From: SHLQ01 sp964517125
Lineage (GTDB): Bacteria > Actinomycetota > Acidimicrobiia > Acidimicrobiales > SHLQ01
Length of the DNA stretch: 64,000 bases
Reading direction: 5' to 3'
Assembly: GCA_964517125.1 (NCBI GenBank)
Contig: CAZFBD010000013.1
Span: forward strand, 1-64,000
Positions 34,396 to 42,275 of this stretch are shown here, in pieces. Positions within the stretch are counted from its first letter, which is position 1; each line of letters begins with the position of its first letter. The notes under the pieces are model-generated. The model was not told where the DNA came from. It was given only the letters and a program-made list of their open reading frames with translations, and searched no databases. The translations under genes were made by a program, and so were the position numbers.

Positions 34396-35235
34396 ATGAC
34401 CGTCCGAATTGTCACCGATAGTGCTTGCGATCTCTCCGATGAGGAACTCGAAACGTGGGGAATCGGCATGGTTCCGCTCTCGATTCGCTTCGGTGACGAG
34501 GAGTTCATCGACCGAACCGAACTGAAGACCGACGAGTTCTACCGTCGCCTCGCCAGTTCCGAACACCTTCCGGAAACGGCTGCACCTGCACCCGGCGCCT
34601 TCGTGGAAATGTTCAACGCCATGGCTGCCGACGGCGCAACCGCCGTGGTGTGCATCAACCTGTCCGAAGCTCTTTCCGCCACCATCCAGTCGGCGCGAAC
34701 CGCAGCCGATTCCGATGGCGTCGACATCGACGTCCGGGTCGTGAACTCCAAGTCGGTCACCGGTGGCCTCGGTTCGCTGGTTCTCGCTGCGGCGTCGGCT
34801 GCAAAGGAAGGCGCTGACGCTGACGCCGTCGTCGCACTCGTCGAACGCCTTCGCGATCGCACTCGGGTGTACGCAACACTCAACACCCTCGAAAACCTGA
34901 AGAAGGGCGGCCGCATCGGTGGAGCACAAGCAGCCCTCGGCACGATGTTGTCGATCAAGCCGCTCCTCGATTTGAGCACGGGCGAAGTCGTGGCCGCTGG
35001 CAAGCAGCGCACCCGCAAGCGCTCGCTCGACTGGGTCCGCGAACAGCTCGAGAATGCCGGCGAAGTCGACAATCTGGCCATCCTGCACTCCAACGCCGAC
35101 GACATCGATGCGTTCTTTGCCTCGGTTGCCGACCTGCCGAACGTGCAGACGGCTCGGACCAACGTCATCGGTGCCGTCATCGGAACCCATGGCGGTCCCG
35201 GCGTGATCGGAATCACCTACCAGGTTCGCGACTGA
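34396..35235 (+). CDS. DegV family fatty-acid-binding protein
   Basis: A 279-residue DegV protein. The N-terminal signature IVTDSACDLSDEELETWGIGMVPLSIRFGDEEFIDR, the TSAPAPG-equivalent ETAAPAPGAFVEMF, and the C-terminal GAVIGTHGGPGVIGITYQV are all present. DegV (FakB-type) proteins bind a fatty acid and hand it to a kinase, FakA, for phosphorylation. No FakA gene is seen nearby. It is inserted between the Rv3909-like gene and the kinase gene, which is not usual in mycobacteria. Confidence 0.9.
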   Translation: MTVRIVTDSACDLSDEELETWGIGMVPLSIRFGDEEFIDRTELKTDEFYRRLASSEHLPETAAPAPGAFVEMFNAMAADGATAVVCINLSEALSATIQSARTAADSDGVDIDVRVVNSKSVTGGLGSLVLAAASAAKEGADADAVVALVERLRDRTRVYATLNTLENLKKGGRIGGAQAALGTMLSIKPLLDLSTGEVVAAGKQRTRKRSLDWVREQLENAGEVDNLAILHSNADDIDAFFASVADLPNVQTARTNVIGAVIGTHGGPGVIGITYQVRD

Positions 35236-35288
35236 GCGCGCAGGGATGATGACCCTGCGTCGGCGTTCACCGCTACATTCGGCTGGTT

Positions 35289-37076
35289 GTGATCACCTCA
35301 CCGTCCGGCAGCAATGACATGAATGATTCTCTGCTCGGCGACCGCTACGAGCTCCAGCAGCGCATCGGCGCAGGTGGAATGGCCGAAGTCTGGGAGGCCA
35401 CCGATCGAAGCCTCGGCCGGCGCGTTGCGGTCAAGCTGCTCCACAAGCACCTCGCAGAAGACCCATCGATCCTCGCCCGCTTCCGTAGCGAAGCACAGTC
35501 GGCGGCACGGCTCACGCACCCCGGCATTGTGTCCATCTTTGACACGGTCACAACGGTCGAGACCGACGCAATCATCATGGAGTTGGTTGAGGGTCAGGAC
35601 CTCCGCTCGATCCTCGATCGCCGCCGGTCGATCGCCATCGATGATGCACTCGAGGTTGCCGTCCAGGTCGCGCAGGCGCTTGGCCACGCCCATCAGAACG
35701 GCATCATCCATCGCGACATCAAGCCGGCAAACATCCTGGTGCGACCAGACCGTCGGGTGAAGCTGTCGGACTTCGGCATTGCGAAAGCCCTCGACGACAC
35801 CACCTTCACCGAAACCGGCTCGTTGGTCGGCACGGTGAAGTACCTGGCCCCCGAACAGATTCAGGGCCACCCGATCGACGGTCGGACCGACCTGTACGCA
35901 CTGAGCACGGTGCTCTACGAAATGATCTGCGGAACCGTGCCATTCTCCTCGCAGGACCTCGCTGGGGCGATGCGCCGCGTCAAGACGGTTGCGCCACGAG
36001 CCAGCAGTCATCGCAAGGACATCCCGGCAGGCCTCGACGACTTTCTGGCACGCAGTCTCGCAATCGATCCCAACGACCGACCGCGCGACGCTTCCCAGTG
36101 GGTGGCGTCGCTGCAGGCGGTTCGGCGAGGCGACGCCACCATCGTGTCGCAGGTGGACGAGGTACCAACGACACCGGTTGTCACTCCCACAGCTGCGCCC
36201 GCTGCAGCCGCGGCTCTTCGTCCTCGTTCCATTCCCATGCGTTCGCCTGAACCGCCCGAACCCGAGCCGGTTCGCACCCGGAAGCGTTCGCGTCTCGAAG
36301 TTGTCTGGCCCGTGGTCGCAGCCGTGTTGATGGTGGCCGCTCTCGCAACGGTCTGGATGCTGCTGAAGTCCGCAGGCGACGGCATCACCGACCGGGTCTC
36401 CACCGATGGAAGCGACACCGTGGAGATCGACGGTGACCAACCAGAAGCGTCGGTGGTGGAGACCGAAGAACCAACCACCGACAGCCCCGACAGCCCCGCA
36501 CCTGACGACACCGTCGATGACACCACCACTGCCGAGGCCGAGCCTTCCGAAACGGGTGACTCCGAGGACGTTGCGGCCGCCGAGACCACGACCACCACTT
36601 CAACAACGACAACCACGATTCCGTTCACCGAGGGTGTCCGACTCCAGTCGTTCGATCCCTTTGGCGACGACGGCGTTGAACACCCCGAAGCGGTGGGCCG
36701 GGCCACCGACGGCAACCCGGAAACCTTCTGGTACACGCAGGGCTACACGACCCGAACCTTCGGTGCGATCAAGTCAGGAGTTGGACTCATCGTCGAATAT
36801 GAAGACGGCAAGTCCATCTCGACCATCGACCTGCAGACCAGCAACTCGGGGTGGTCTGTCGTCGTGTACGAGGCGGACGAAGTGCAGTCCATTCTGGAAA
36901 ACTGGGGCGAGCCCATCGGCTCGTTCTCCGGACTCGAACCCGTTGCCCAACTCCAAGTGCCACAGATGACGGCATCCGCTGTCCTACTGTGGTTCACCGA
37001 TCTGGGCGAGCCGATCGAGGCGGAGGAGGCAGCAGAGCTCATCCGCCTGGAAGTGTTTGAGTTGGAGCTGAACTAG
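35289..37076 (+). CDS. Transmembrane Ser/Thr protein kinase with a MviN-type extracellular C-terminal domain
   Basis: A 595-residue receptor-like kinase. The kinase domain (about residues 20-280) is complete: GAGGMAEVWEA, the Lys in VAVKLL, HRDIKPANILV and DFGIAKA. A juxtamembrane region, one membrane helix (VWPVVAAVLMVAALATVWML, near 338-360), a Thr/Glu-rich stalk and a C-terminal domain of about 150 residues follow. That last domain (AVGRATDGNPETFWYTQGY ... GVGLIVEYEDGKSISTIDLQTSNSGWSVVVYEAD) resembles the extracellular C-terminal domain of mycobacterial MviN. The gene stands where mviN (fused to a pseudokinase) is in mycobacteria; here the flippase part is absent and the kinase looks active. 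Start GTG 35289 or an ATG about 10 codons later. It overlaps the sigma gene by one base. Confidence 0.85.
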   Translation: MITSPSGSNDMNDSLLGDRYELQQRIGAGGMAEVWEATDRSLGRRVAVKLLHKHLAEDPSILARFRSEAQSAARLTHPGIVSIFDTVTTVETDAIIMELVEGQDLRSILDRRRSIAIDDALEVAVQVAQALGHAHQNGIIHRDIKPANILVRPDRRVKLSDFGIAKALDDTTFTETGSLVGTVKYLAPEQIQGHPIDGRTDLYALSTVLYEMICGTVPFSSQDLAGAMRRVKTVAPRASSHRKDIPAGLDDFLARSLAIDPNDRPRDASQWVASLQAVRRGDATIVSQVDEVPTTPVVTPTAAPAAAAALRPRSIPMRSPEPPEPEPVRTRKRSRLEVVWPVVAAVLMVAALATVWMLLKSAGDGITDRVSTDGSDTVEIDGDQPEASVVETEEPTTDSPDSPAPDDTVDDTTTAEAEPSETGDSEDVAAAETTTTTSTTTTTIPFTEGVRLQSFDPFGDDGVEHPEAVGRATDGNPETFWYTQGYTTRTFGAIKSGVGLIVEYEDGKSISTIDLQTSNSGWSVVVYEADEVQSILENWGEPIGSFSGLEPVAQLQVPQMTASAVLLWFTDLGEPIEAEEAAELIRLEVFELELN

Positions 37077-37675
37077 TGCAGACGTTGGCCGACGACGAGG
37101 ACCTCATACGGGCCGCTCAGTCGGGCGACATGGCATCGCTTGAGATTCTCCTCGAACGTCATCACGACCGAATTCGTGCCGTATGCGCCCGGGTGGTCGG
37201 AAACCACGCCGATGCCGACGACGCGGCCCAGATGGCGCTCATCGCCATCGTCCGCAATCTGGAAAAGTACGACGGTCGCGCAAAGTTCACGACCTGGTCC
37301 TATCGCATTGCAACGAACACCGCCATCGACGAACTCCGCAAACGGAAGCGGCGCCCCGCGTCGTCGCTCGATGACGACGAACACCACATCGAACCCGTGG
37401 CCCTTGGCAATCTCGCCGACGCCACAACGGCGCGTCTCGACGTGAACGATGCTCTCGATCGACTCGCCGAAGAGTTCCGCCTGCCCGTGATTCTGCGGGA
37501 TCTCTGCGGATTGGATTACGAACAGATCACCGAGGTGTTGGAACTGGCACCGGGAACCGTACGGTCACGCATAGCCAGGGGCCGGGGCAAGCTCGCTGAT
37601 CTGATCGGCCCAATTTCCGCTGACGGGAACCAGGACGCCACGGGCGGCGTACAAGGAACCGACCATGACCACTGA
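37076..37675 (+). CDS. sigM: ECF sigma factor, SigM-like
   Basis: A 199-residue sigma factor with region 2 (LERHHDRIRAVCARVVGNHADADDAAQMALIAIVRNLEKYDGRAKFTTWSYRIATNTAIDELRKRKRR) and region 4 (LDRLAEEFRLPVILRDLCGLDYEQITEVLELAPGTVRSRIARGRGKLADLI). Its position between the MviN-locus gene and trxB, followed by a membrane-bound partner, equals that of mycobacterial sigM, an oxidative/envelope stress sigma. Starts with GTG 37076 overlapping the kinase stop; its end overlaps the next gene by 11 bp. Presumably held in check by the next protein. Confidence 0.88.
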   Translation: MQTLADDEDLIRAAQSGDMASLEILLERHHDRIRAVCARVVGNHADADDAAQMALIAIVRNLEKYDGRAKFTTWSYRIATNTAIDELRKRKRRPASSLDDDEHHIEPVALGNLADATTARLDVNDALDRLAEEFRLPVILRDLCGLDYEQITEVLELAPGTVRSRIARGRGKLADLIGPISADGNQDATGGVQGTDHDH

Positions 37676-38600
37676 ATTCAACGACGAGCTGCTGTCAGCT
37701 GTGCTGGACGGCGAGGCCGATCCGGATATCGTCGCGGCCGTTCAGGCAGATTCGGTCGCATCGGCCCGACTCGCACGCATGGAACAAGCCACCCGGTTGG
37801 TTGCGACCCCCATACCCGACGCAACCCCGGAACGCCGGGCCTCATCGATCGCCGCGGCCCTGGCGGCAGCTCCAGCGGCACCCGAGGTGGCCTCGCTGTC
37901 GGTCGAGCGCGAGCGAAAGGTGGAACGCGAGCGAAAGGTCGAACGCACCTCCAGACTCCGAAACGTCAACTGGATGGCCGTCGCCGCCGCGTGCGCCGTG
38001 GTGCTCTTGTCCTTCACGGTTGTTCGCTCCATCAGCACCGACAGCGATGCGACCGACACCGCCACCGCCACCGAAACCTCAGCCGACAGTGTCGATTCAG
38101 GCACCGACGATGCCACCGAGGAGAGCAGTTTGAGTGCGGCGGATGCCGGCGAGGCCGCCGCGGAGTTGGCCGACGCCGACACCATGGCAAGCGACGAAGC
38201 CGCAGAATCCATGGCAGTGGAGGAAGCCATGGAAGAAGAAGCCATGGAAGAAGAGGTCACGGAGGACGACGCCATGGAAGAGGACGCCATGGAGGAACCA
38301 GCGGCAGCCACCACGACCGCTGCCAGTCACGCACGCGCGACGGTCGCCGTGAACAGCGTCGACGCAATCGGCGAACAGATTGCCAACGGCACGATTGGTC
38401 CCTATCTCGTCGTGACCGACTTTGAACTGGTCGACACCGTCGATGCCGCCTGCCTCGAGCCCTACCAGGACGATCTCACCGAAGCGTTCGCCCTCGTTGA
38501 CCTCGAAGAGTTCGCCGGCCCGTCCCAACTGATCGTCGTCTATTTCGGTGGCGAAGAACCCGTGGTCTTCAACGCTCAGGACTGCACGCCGGTTGGCTAA
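37665..38600 (+). CDS. Probable anti-sigma factor (membrane-anchored, acidic extracellular region)
   Basis: A 311-residue protein overlapping the sigma gene by 11 bp. The N-terminal 80 residues (FNDELLSAVLDGEADPDIVAAVQADSVASARLARMEQATRLV) look like the short cytoplasmic anti-sigma domain without the zinc motif, followed by one membrane helix (VNWMAVAAACAVVLLSFTVV, near 103-122). Just before the helix is a tandem VERERK repeat (18-bp unit, 37902-37946), and outside is a very acidic stretch of MEE-type repeats (38218-38303). The C-terminal domain has two Cys (AACLEPY and AQDCTP) that may pair. Role by position: partner of SigM. The cytoplasmic part is unlike well-defined families, so the call rests on context. 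Confidence 0.68.
   Translation: MTTEFNDELLSAVLDGEADPDIVAAVQADSVASARLARMEQATRLVATPIPDATPERRASSIAAALAAAPAAPEVASLSVERERKVERERKVERTSRLRNVNWMAVAAACAVVLLSFTVVRSISTDSDATDTATATETSADSVDSGTDDATEESSLSAADAGEAAAELADADTMASDEAAESMAVEEAMEEEAMEEEVTEDDAMEEDAMEEPAAATTTAASHARATVAVNSVDAIGEQIANGTIGPYLVVTDFELVDTVDAACLEPYQDDLTEAFALVDLEEFAGPSQLIVVYFGGEEPVVFNAQDCTPVG
37902..37946 (+). repeat. Tandem 18-bp repeat in the anti-sigma gene
   Basis: Two and a half copies of an 18-bp unit encode VERERK-VERERK-VER at the cytoplasmic face before the membrane helix. The copies at 37902-37919 and 37920-37937 differ at only two bases, so the duplication seems recent. Confidence 0.75.
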
Positions 38601-38610
38601 GCTGGCCGGC

Positions 38611-38907
38611 ATGTCTCTGCCATCCGACGACAAGCCCGACTGGCCAGCACAGGCCACCACCACCATTGTCGGTCTCGTCGACAACGTGAAGCACAAGACG
38701 ACACGCCCGGCCACCTTGGCAACACGCGGTCTGGTCTACGGAATTGTCATCCTTGCTCTGGGTGTTCCTGCAGTGATCATGTTCTTGGTCGGGCTCGTGC
38801 ACTTCATGAACCAGGCCATTCCCAACGACGTGTGGATCGTCTACGCCATTCTTGGCACGATCTTCACGCTGGCAGGAATGGTGCTCTGGCGCAAGCGCAC
38901 TGCCTGA
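38611..38907 (+). CDS. Small two-TM membrane protein of unknown function
   Basis: A 98-residue protein from ATG 38611, 10 bp after the anti-sigma stop. Two hydrophobic segments (GLVYGIVILALGVPAVIMFLVGLVHFM and DVWIVYAILGTIFTLAGMVLW) are separated by a short NQAIPND loop, with a basic RKRTA tail. It resembles small actinobacterial membrane proteins often placed next to trxB, but I cannot name a function. The longer frame that begins at 38548 overlaps the anti-sigma gene and has no support. Confidence 0.72.
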   Translation: MSLPSDDKPDWPAQATTTIVGLVDNVKHKTTRPATLATRGLVYGIVILALGVPAVIMFLVGLVHFMNQAIPNDVWIVYAILGTIFTLAGMVLWRKRTA

Positions 38908-38931
38908 CTCCAACACAAAAGAGAGAAAGCC

Positions 38932-39894
38932 ATGCCTGACGTTCGCAATGTGGTGATCATTGGTTCGGGTCCCGCCGGCCTGACCGCGGCCATCTACACC
39001 TCCCGAGCAACCCTCGAGCCACTCGTTCTCGAAGGAGAACCGTCCTCCACGAGCGACCAGCCTGGCGGTCAGCTCATGCTCACCACCGATGTCGAGAACT
39101 TTCCGGGATTCCCCGAAGGTGTCATGGGTCCCCAGCTCATGCAGGACTTTCGTGCGCAAGCCATCCGCTTCGGCGCCGAGGTGCAAACCGTCAAGGTGTC
39201 CAAGGTTGACCTGAGCGAGCGTCCGTTCAAGATCTGGGTCGGTGACCCCGACGCCGCCGAACCAACCCATCTGGCCAAATCCGTCGTGGTTTCCACGGGT
39301 GCGCAGTCGATCATGCTCGACCTCCCCCGCGAAACCGACCTCATTGGTCACGGCCTGTCCACGTGCGCAACCTGCGACGGCTTCTTCTTCCGCGACCAGG
39401 AAATCGCTGTTGTCGGCGGCGGCGATTCGGCACTCGAGGAAGCCGGTTTCCTCAGCAGGTTCGCCTCGAAGGTCACCATCGTGCACCGACGCGATGAACT
39501 CCGGGCGTCCAAGATCATGCAGGATCGCGCGTTCGCGAACCCCAAGATCGAGTTCCTGTGGAACACCGAGGTCACGGGGTATCTGGGCGAGGACAAGCTT
39601 GCTGGCGTCACAACCATCAACACCGTCGACGGCAGCACCGGTCAGCTCGATGTCTCCGGCCTGTTCATTGCCATTGGCCACCGTCCAAACACCGGACTGT
39701 TCCAAGGACAGCTCGACATGAAGGACAACGGCTACTTGCAAACCACTCCAGGCCGGACGGCAACGAACATCGAAGGCGTTTTCGCGTCGGGAGACGTGCA
39801 GGACGACTACTATCGCCAAGCAATCACCGCAGCCGGCTCCGGCTGCCAGGCGGCCCTCGAAGCCGAACGTTGGCTCGAGGAAAACGAACACTGA
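38932..39894 (+). CDS. trxB: Thioredoxin reductase
   Basis: A 320-residue flavoprotein. The FAD motif GSGPAGLTAAIYTSRA, the redox motif CATC (Cys145 and Cys148), the NADPH loop GGGDSALEEAGFLSRFASKV with HRR, and the C-terminal FAD motif GVFASGDVQDDYYRQAITAAGSGCQAAL are all present. It reduces thioredoxin with NADPH in the cytoplasm. A GAGAGAAAG ribosome-binding region precedes the ATG. The gene is followed by trxA after 71 bp; the pair is the standard actinobacterial arrangement. Confidence 0.97.
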   Translation: MPDVRNVVIIGSGPAGLTAAIYTSRATLEPLVLEGEPSSTSDQPGGQLMLTTDVENFPGFPEGVMGPQLMQDFRAQAIRFGAEVQTVKVSKVDLSERPFKIWVGDPDAAEPTHLAKSVVVSTGAQSIMLDLPRETDLIGHGLSTCATCDGFFFRDQEIAVVGGGDSALEEAGFLSRFASKVTIVHRRDELRASKIMQDRAFANPKIEFLWNTEVTGYLGEDKLAGVTTINTVDGSTGQLDVSGLFIAIGHRPNTGLFQGQLDMKDNGYLQTTPGRTATNIEGVFASGDVQDDYYRQAITAAGSGCQAALEAERWLEENEH

Positions 39895-39965
39895 GCCGAT
39901 ACAGACGGGAATGCTGCTGCAGTACCCGAGTGTTGCATGCTGAGTACAACGAAAGGTAGGCCGCA

Positions 39966-40295
39966 ATGGCTTCTGAAAACGTCACGATCCTCTCCGACGA
40001 AAACTTCGCCGACACCGTCGGTGGCGACGGTGAACCCGTACTTGTCGACTTCTGGGCTGAATGGTGCGGTCCCTGCAAGATGATCGCCCCCATCCTCGAT
40101 GAAATTGCCGACGAGCAGGTCGGAAGCCTGAAGATCGCCAAGCTCAACGTCGATGAGGCTCCGGATACTGCCCGTCAGTACGAGGTCATGAGCATTCCAA
40201 CGATGCTGCTGTTCAAAGACGGACAGGTCGTCAAGAAGATCGTGGGAGCAAAGCCCAAGGATGCCCTCATGGGAGAGCTCGCCGAGCACCTCTGA
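39966..40295 (+). CDS. trxA: Thioredoxin
   Basis: A 109-residue thioredoxin with the active site WCGPC (Cys34 and Cys37), the buried DFWAEW strand and the cis-Pro in MSIPTMLLF. It carries electrons from TrxB to ribonucleotide reductase, peroxiredoxins and other targets. GAAAGGTAGG precedes the ATG. It corresponds to mycobacterial trxC at the same locus. Confidence 0.96.
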   Translation: MASENVTILSDENFADTVGGDGEPVLVDFWAEWCGPCKMIAPILDEIADEQVGSLKIAKLNVDEAPDTARQYEVMSIPTMLLFKDGQVVKKIVGAKPKDALMGELAEHL

Positions 40296-40332
40296 GGATC
40301 GCAGGCGTGACCACACGCCGTAGTCTCATTTC

Positions 40333-41340
40333 GTGATGGATGAGACGTTCGAACGAGAAGCCCTGGCGTTGGGTGCGAGCGGTGATGGGGTCGCCGACCT
40401 GCATGCCCGCCTCACCCTCGCCGGGTACCTCGTGGAAACCGTGCACCTCGATCGATTCGAGGAGGCAACCCATGATGCGGTCGTTGCGTTTCAGCGCCGC
40501 CGCAGCATGGAACCCACCGGAATCGTTGATGACGAGACCTGGGAATCGCTGATCGAGGCCGGACATCACTTCGGCGAACGGCTCATGTGCCGGCGAACGC
40601 CCATGATGCGCGGCGATGACGTCGCCGAACTCCAGTTCATGCTGGGCAGTCTTGGCTTCGACGCCGGCTGGATCGATGGAATCTTTGGTGGCGACACCGA
40701 ATACGCTGTCGCCGACTTTCAGCGCAATGCCGGCCTACCGGTGGACGGCGTTGCCGGGCCCACCACCTGCGCCACGCTGACCCGTCTGCGGTTGTCGGCC
40801 AACGCGGCTCGGCCCGTCGCAGCGGTTCGCGAACGCGACGTCCTTCGTAATGGCCGTCCTGGGCTCGTGGGACGCCGCATCGTGGTAGGAGACCTTGGTG
40901 TCTCCCCCACTGCCGCAGGAGCCATCGGAGCCGCCCTACGGCGAGAGGGAGCCCGTGTCCTGCTCCTGCATCACCCGAACGGATCGACCCATGCGCGCGC
41001 TGCGAACCAATTCGACGCCGAGCTCTACCTGGGTGTGGCCGTCACGGACGCGGACTCGTGTCAGGCCCTGTTCTACGAAACCGACACCTTCTCGTCCTAC
41101 GGCGGTCGTCACCTTGCCTCCCTGGCCATGGACAATCTCTCACTGGCACTGCGCGTACCCGGCACGGTGGCCGGCAGCCGTGCTCCCGTACTGCGCGAGA
41201 CCCGCATGCCCGCCGTACTGTTTCGAATTGGACCGCCCGGTCGACTCAGTTCGCAGCAGGAACCCGTGACCGACGCGCTGCTGCGGTCGATGAACGCCTG
41301 GGTCGTGCAGCCAATCCCCGAAGAATCTGACGACGACTAG
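40333..41340 (+). CDS. CwlM-like protein: two peptidoglycan-binding domains plus a degenerate amidase domain
   Basis: A 335-residue protein placed after trxA, as cwlM is in mycobacteria. Two PG_binding_1 repeats (GDGVADLHARLTLAGYLVE...DAVVAFQRRRSMEPTGIVDDETWESL and GDDVAELQFMLGSLGFDAGWIDGIFGGDTEYAVADFQRNAGLPVDGVAGPTTCATL) precede an Amidase_3-like domain (residues 175-325). The zinc-binding landmarks of active N-acetylmuramoyl-L-alanine amidases (DPGHGG and a later Glu and His) are not present: the first strand reads RRIVVGDLGVS. In mycobacteria CwlM is cytoplasmic, kinase-regulated, and stimulates MurA instead of cutting peptidoglycan. There is no signal peptide here, in agreement. Start GTG 40333 or ATG 40336. 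Confidence 0.8.
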   Translation: MMDETFEREALALGASGDGVADLHARLTLAGYLVETVHLDRFEEATHDAVVAFQRRRSMEPTGIVDDETWESLIEAGHHFGERLMCRRTPMMRGDDVAELQFMLGSLGFDAGWIDGIFGGDTEYAVADFQRNAGLPVDGVAGPTTCATLTRLRLSANAARPVAAVRERDVLRNGRPGLVGRRIVVGDLGVSPTAAGAIGAALRREGARVLLLHHPNGSTHARAANQFDAELYLGVAVTDADSCQALFYETDTFSSYGGRHLASLAMDNLSLALRVPGTVAGSRAPVLRETRMPAVLFRIGPPGRLSSQQEPVTDALLRSMNAWVVQPIPEESDDD

Positions 41341-41346
41341 TCTCTC

Positions 41347-41362
41347 TCGAACATCTGTTCGA
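41347..41362. promoter_or_regulatory. Perfect LexA-type palindrome between convergent cwlM-like and parB genes
   Basis: TCGAACATCTGTTCGA matches the mycobacterial SOS box TCGAAC-N4-GTTCGA at all 12 fixed bases. It sits in the 38-bp spacer between two gene ends, where no promoter is expected, so it may instead be a short hairpin for termination (7-bp arms, 2-base turn) or an orphan LexA site. Confidence 0.5.
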
Positions 41363-41378
41363 CTGTGACCGGCTGGGC

Positions 41379-42275
41379 TCAGGAATCCCCGTTGATCAGG
41401 TGGTAGATGCGCTCAAGATCGTCAAGATCGGCGTAGTCGATCACGATCTTGCCCCGTTTGGCCGACAGTGACACGTTCACCTTGGTCGAGAGCCGCTCCG
41501 ACAACAATTCCTCCAGCTCCAGAACGGCTGCGTCGCGAGGGGTGCCAACGCTGGCTGCCGGATTCCCACTGTCGTTTGCGGTGTCGTCCTCCTCAGACTC
41601 CGCCTCCGCTGGCGCCATGCGCTCACGGACGAGGTCCTCAGCCTGGCGTACGGTGAGTTGCTCCGAAACGATCTGCTCGGCGAGGGTCACCTGCTCATCG
41701 GTGTCCTCGATCGGGAGCACGGCACGGGCATGACCTGCCGACAGCCGATTCTCTGACACCAGACGCTGGATTGCCGTGGGCAACGCCAGGAGGCGCAGCG
41801 TATTGGCGACTGCAGAACGTGACTTGCCCACGCGCTTTGCGACCTTGTCCTGCGTCATCGAGAACTCATCAACCAGCTGCTGATACGCCGCGGCCTCTTC
41901 CAGGACATTCAGGTCCTGTCGATGCAGGTTCTCGACGAGTGCCTGTTCGAGCGACGCCATGTCGTCGGCTTCGCGCACCACGACAGGCACCTGCTGCAGA
42001 CCCGCCCGCTTCGCGGCCCGCCAGCGGCGCTCGCCGGCGATCAGTTCATAGCTGTCGCCGTCGCGGCGCACCAGCAAGGGTTGCAGCACGCCGAGCTCGC
42101 GAACCGAGTTCGTCAGCGAATCGAGGGTCTCCTCATCGAAGTACTCGCGAGGCTGGTAGGGATTGGCGTGGATGGCCGAGACCGCAACCTGTTGAAAGGT
42201 CGCGTCCTTGTCGTCGGTGACATCAGAAGGAATAAGGGACCCAAGTCCTCGTCCCAAACCGCTCGGACGACTCAT
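41379..42275 (-). CDS. parB: Chromosome partitioning protein ParB
   Basis: A 298-residue ParB/Spo0J. It shows the NPYQPREYFDEETLDSLTNSVRELGVLQPLLVRR box, the CTP-binding ELIAGERRWRAAKRAGLQQVPVVV motif, EQALVENLHRQDLNVLEEAAAYQQLVDEF, the helix-turn-helix for parS (TQDKVAKRVGKSRSAVANTLRLLALP), and a C-terminal dimer domain. It binds the parS sites located on the other side of parA and loads condensin near the origin. The N-terminus (MSRPSGLGRGLGSLIPS) is the ParA-interacting tail. Start overlaps the parA stop by 4 bp. Confidence 0.97.
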   Translation of the reverse strand: MSRPSGLGRGLGSLIPSDVTDDKDATFQQVAVSAIHANPYQPREYFDEETLDSLTNSVRELGVLQPLLVRRDGDSYELIAGERRWRAAKRAGLQQVPVVVREADDMASLEQALVENLHRQDLNVLEEAAAYQQLVDEFSMTQDKVAKRVGKSRSAVANTLRLLALPTAIQRLVSENRLSAGHARAVLPIEDTDEQVTLAEQIVSEQLTVRQAEDLVRERMAPAEAESEEDDTANDSGNPAASVGTPRDAAVLELEELLSERLSTKVNVSLSAKRGKIVIDYADLDDLERIYHLINGDS

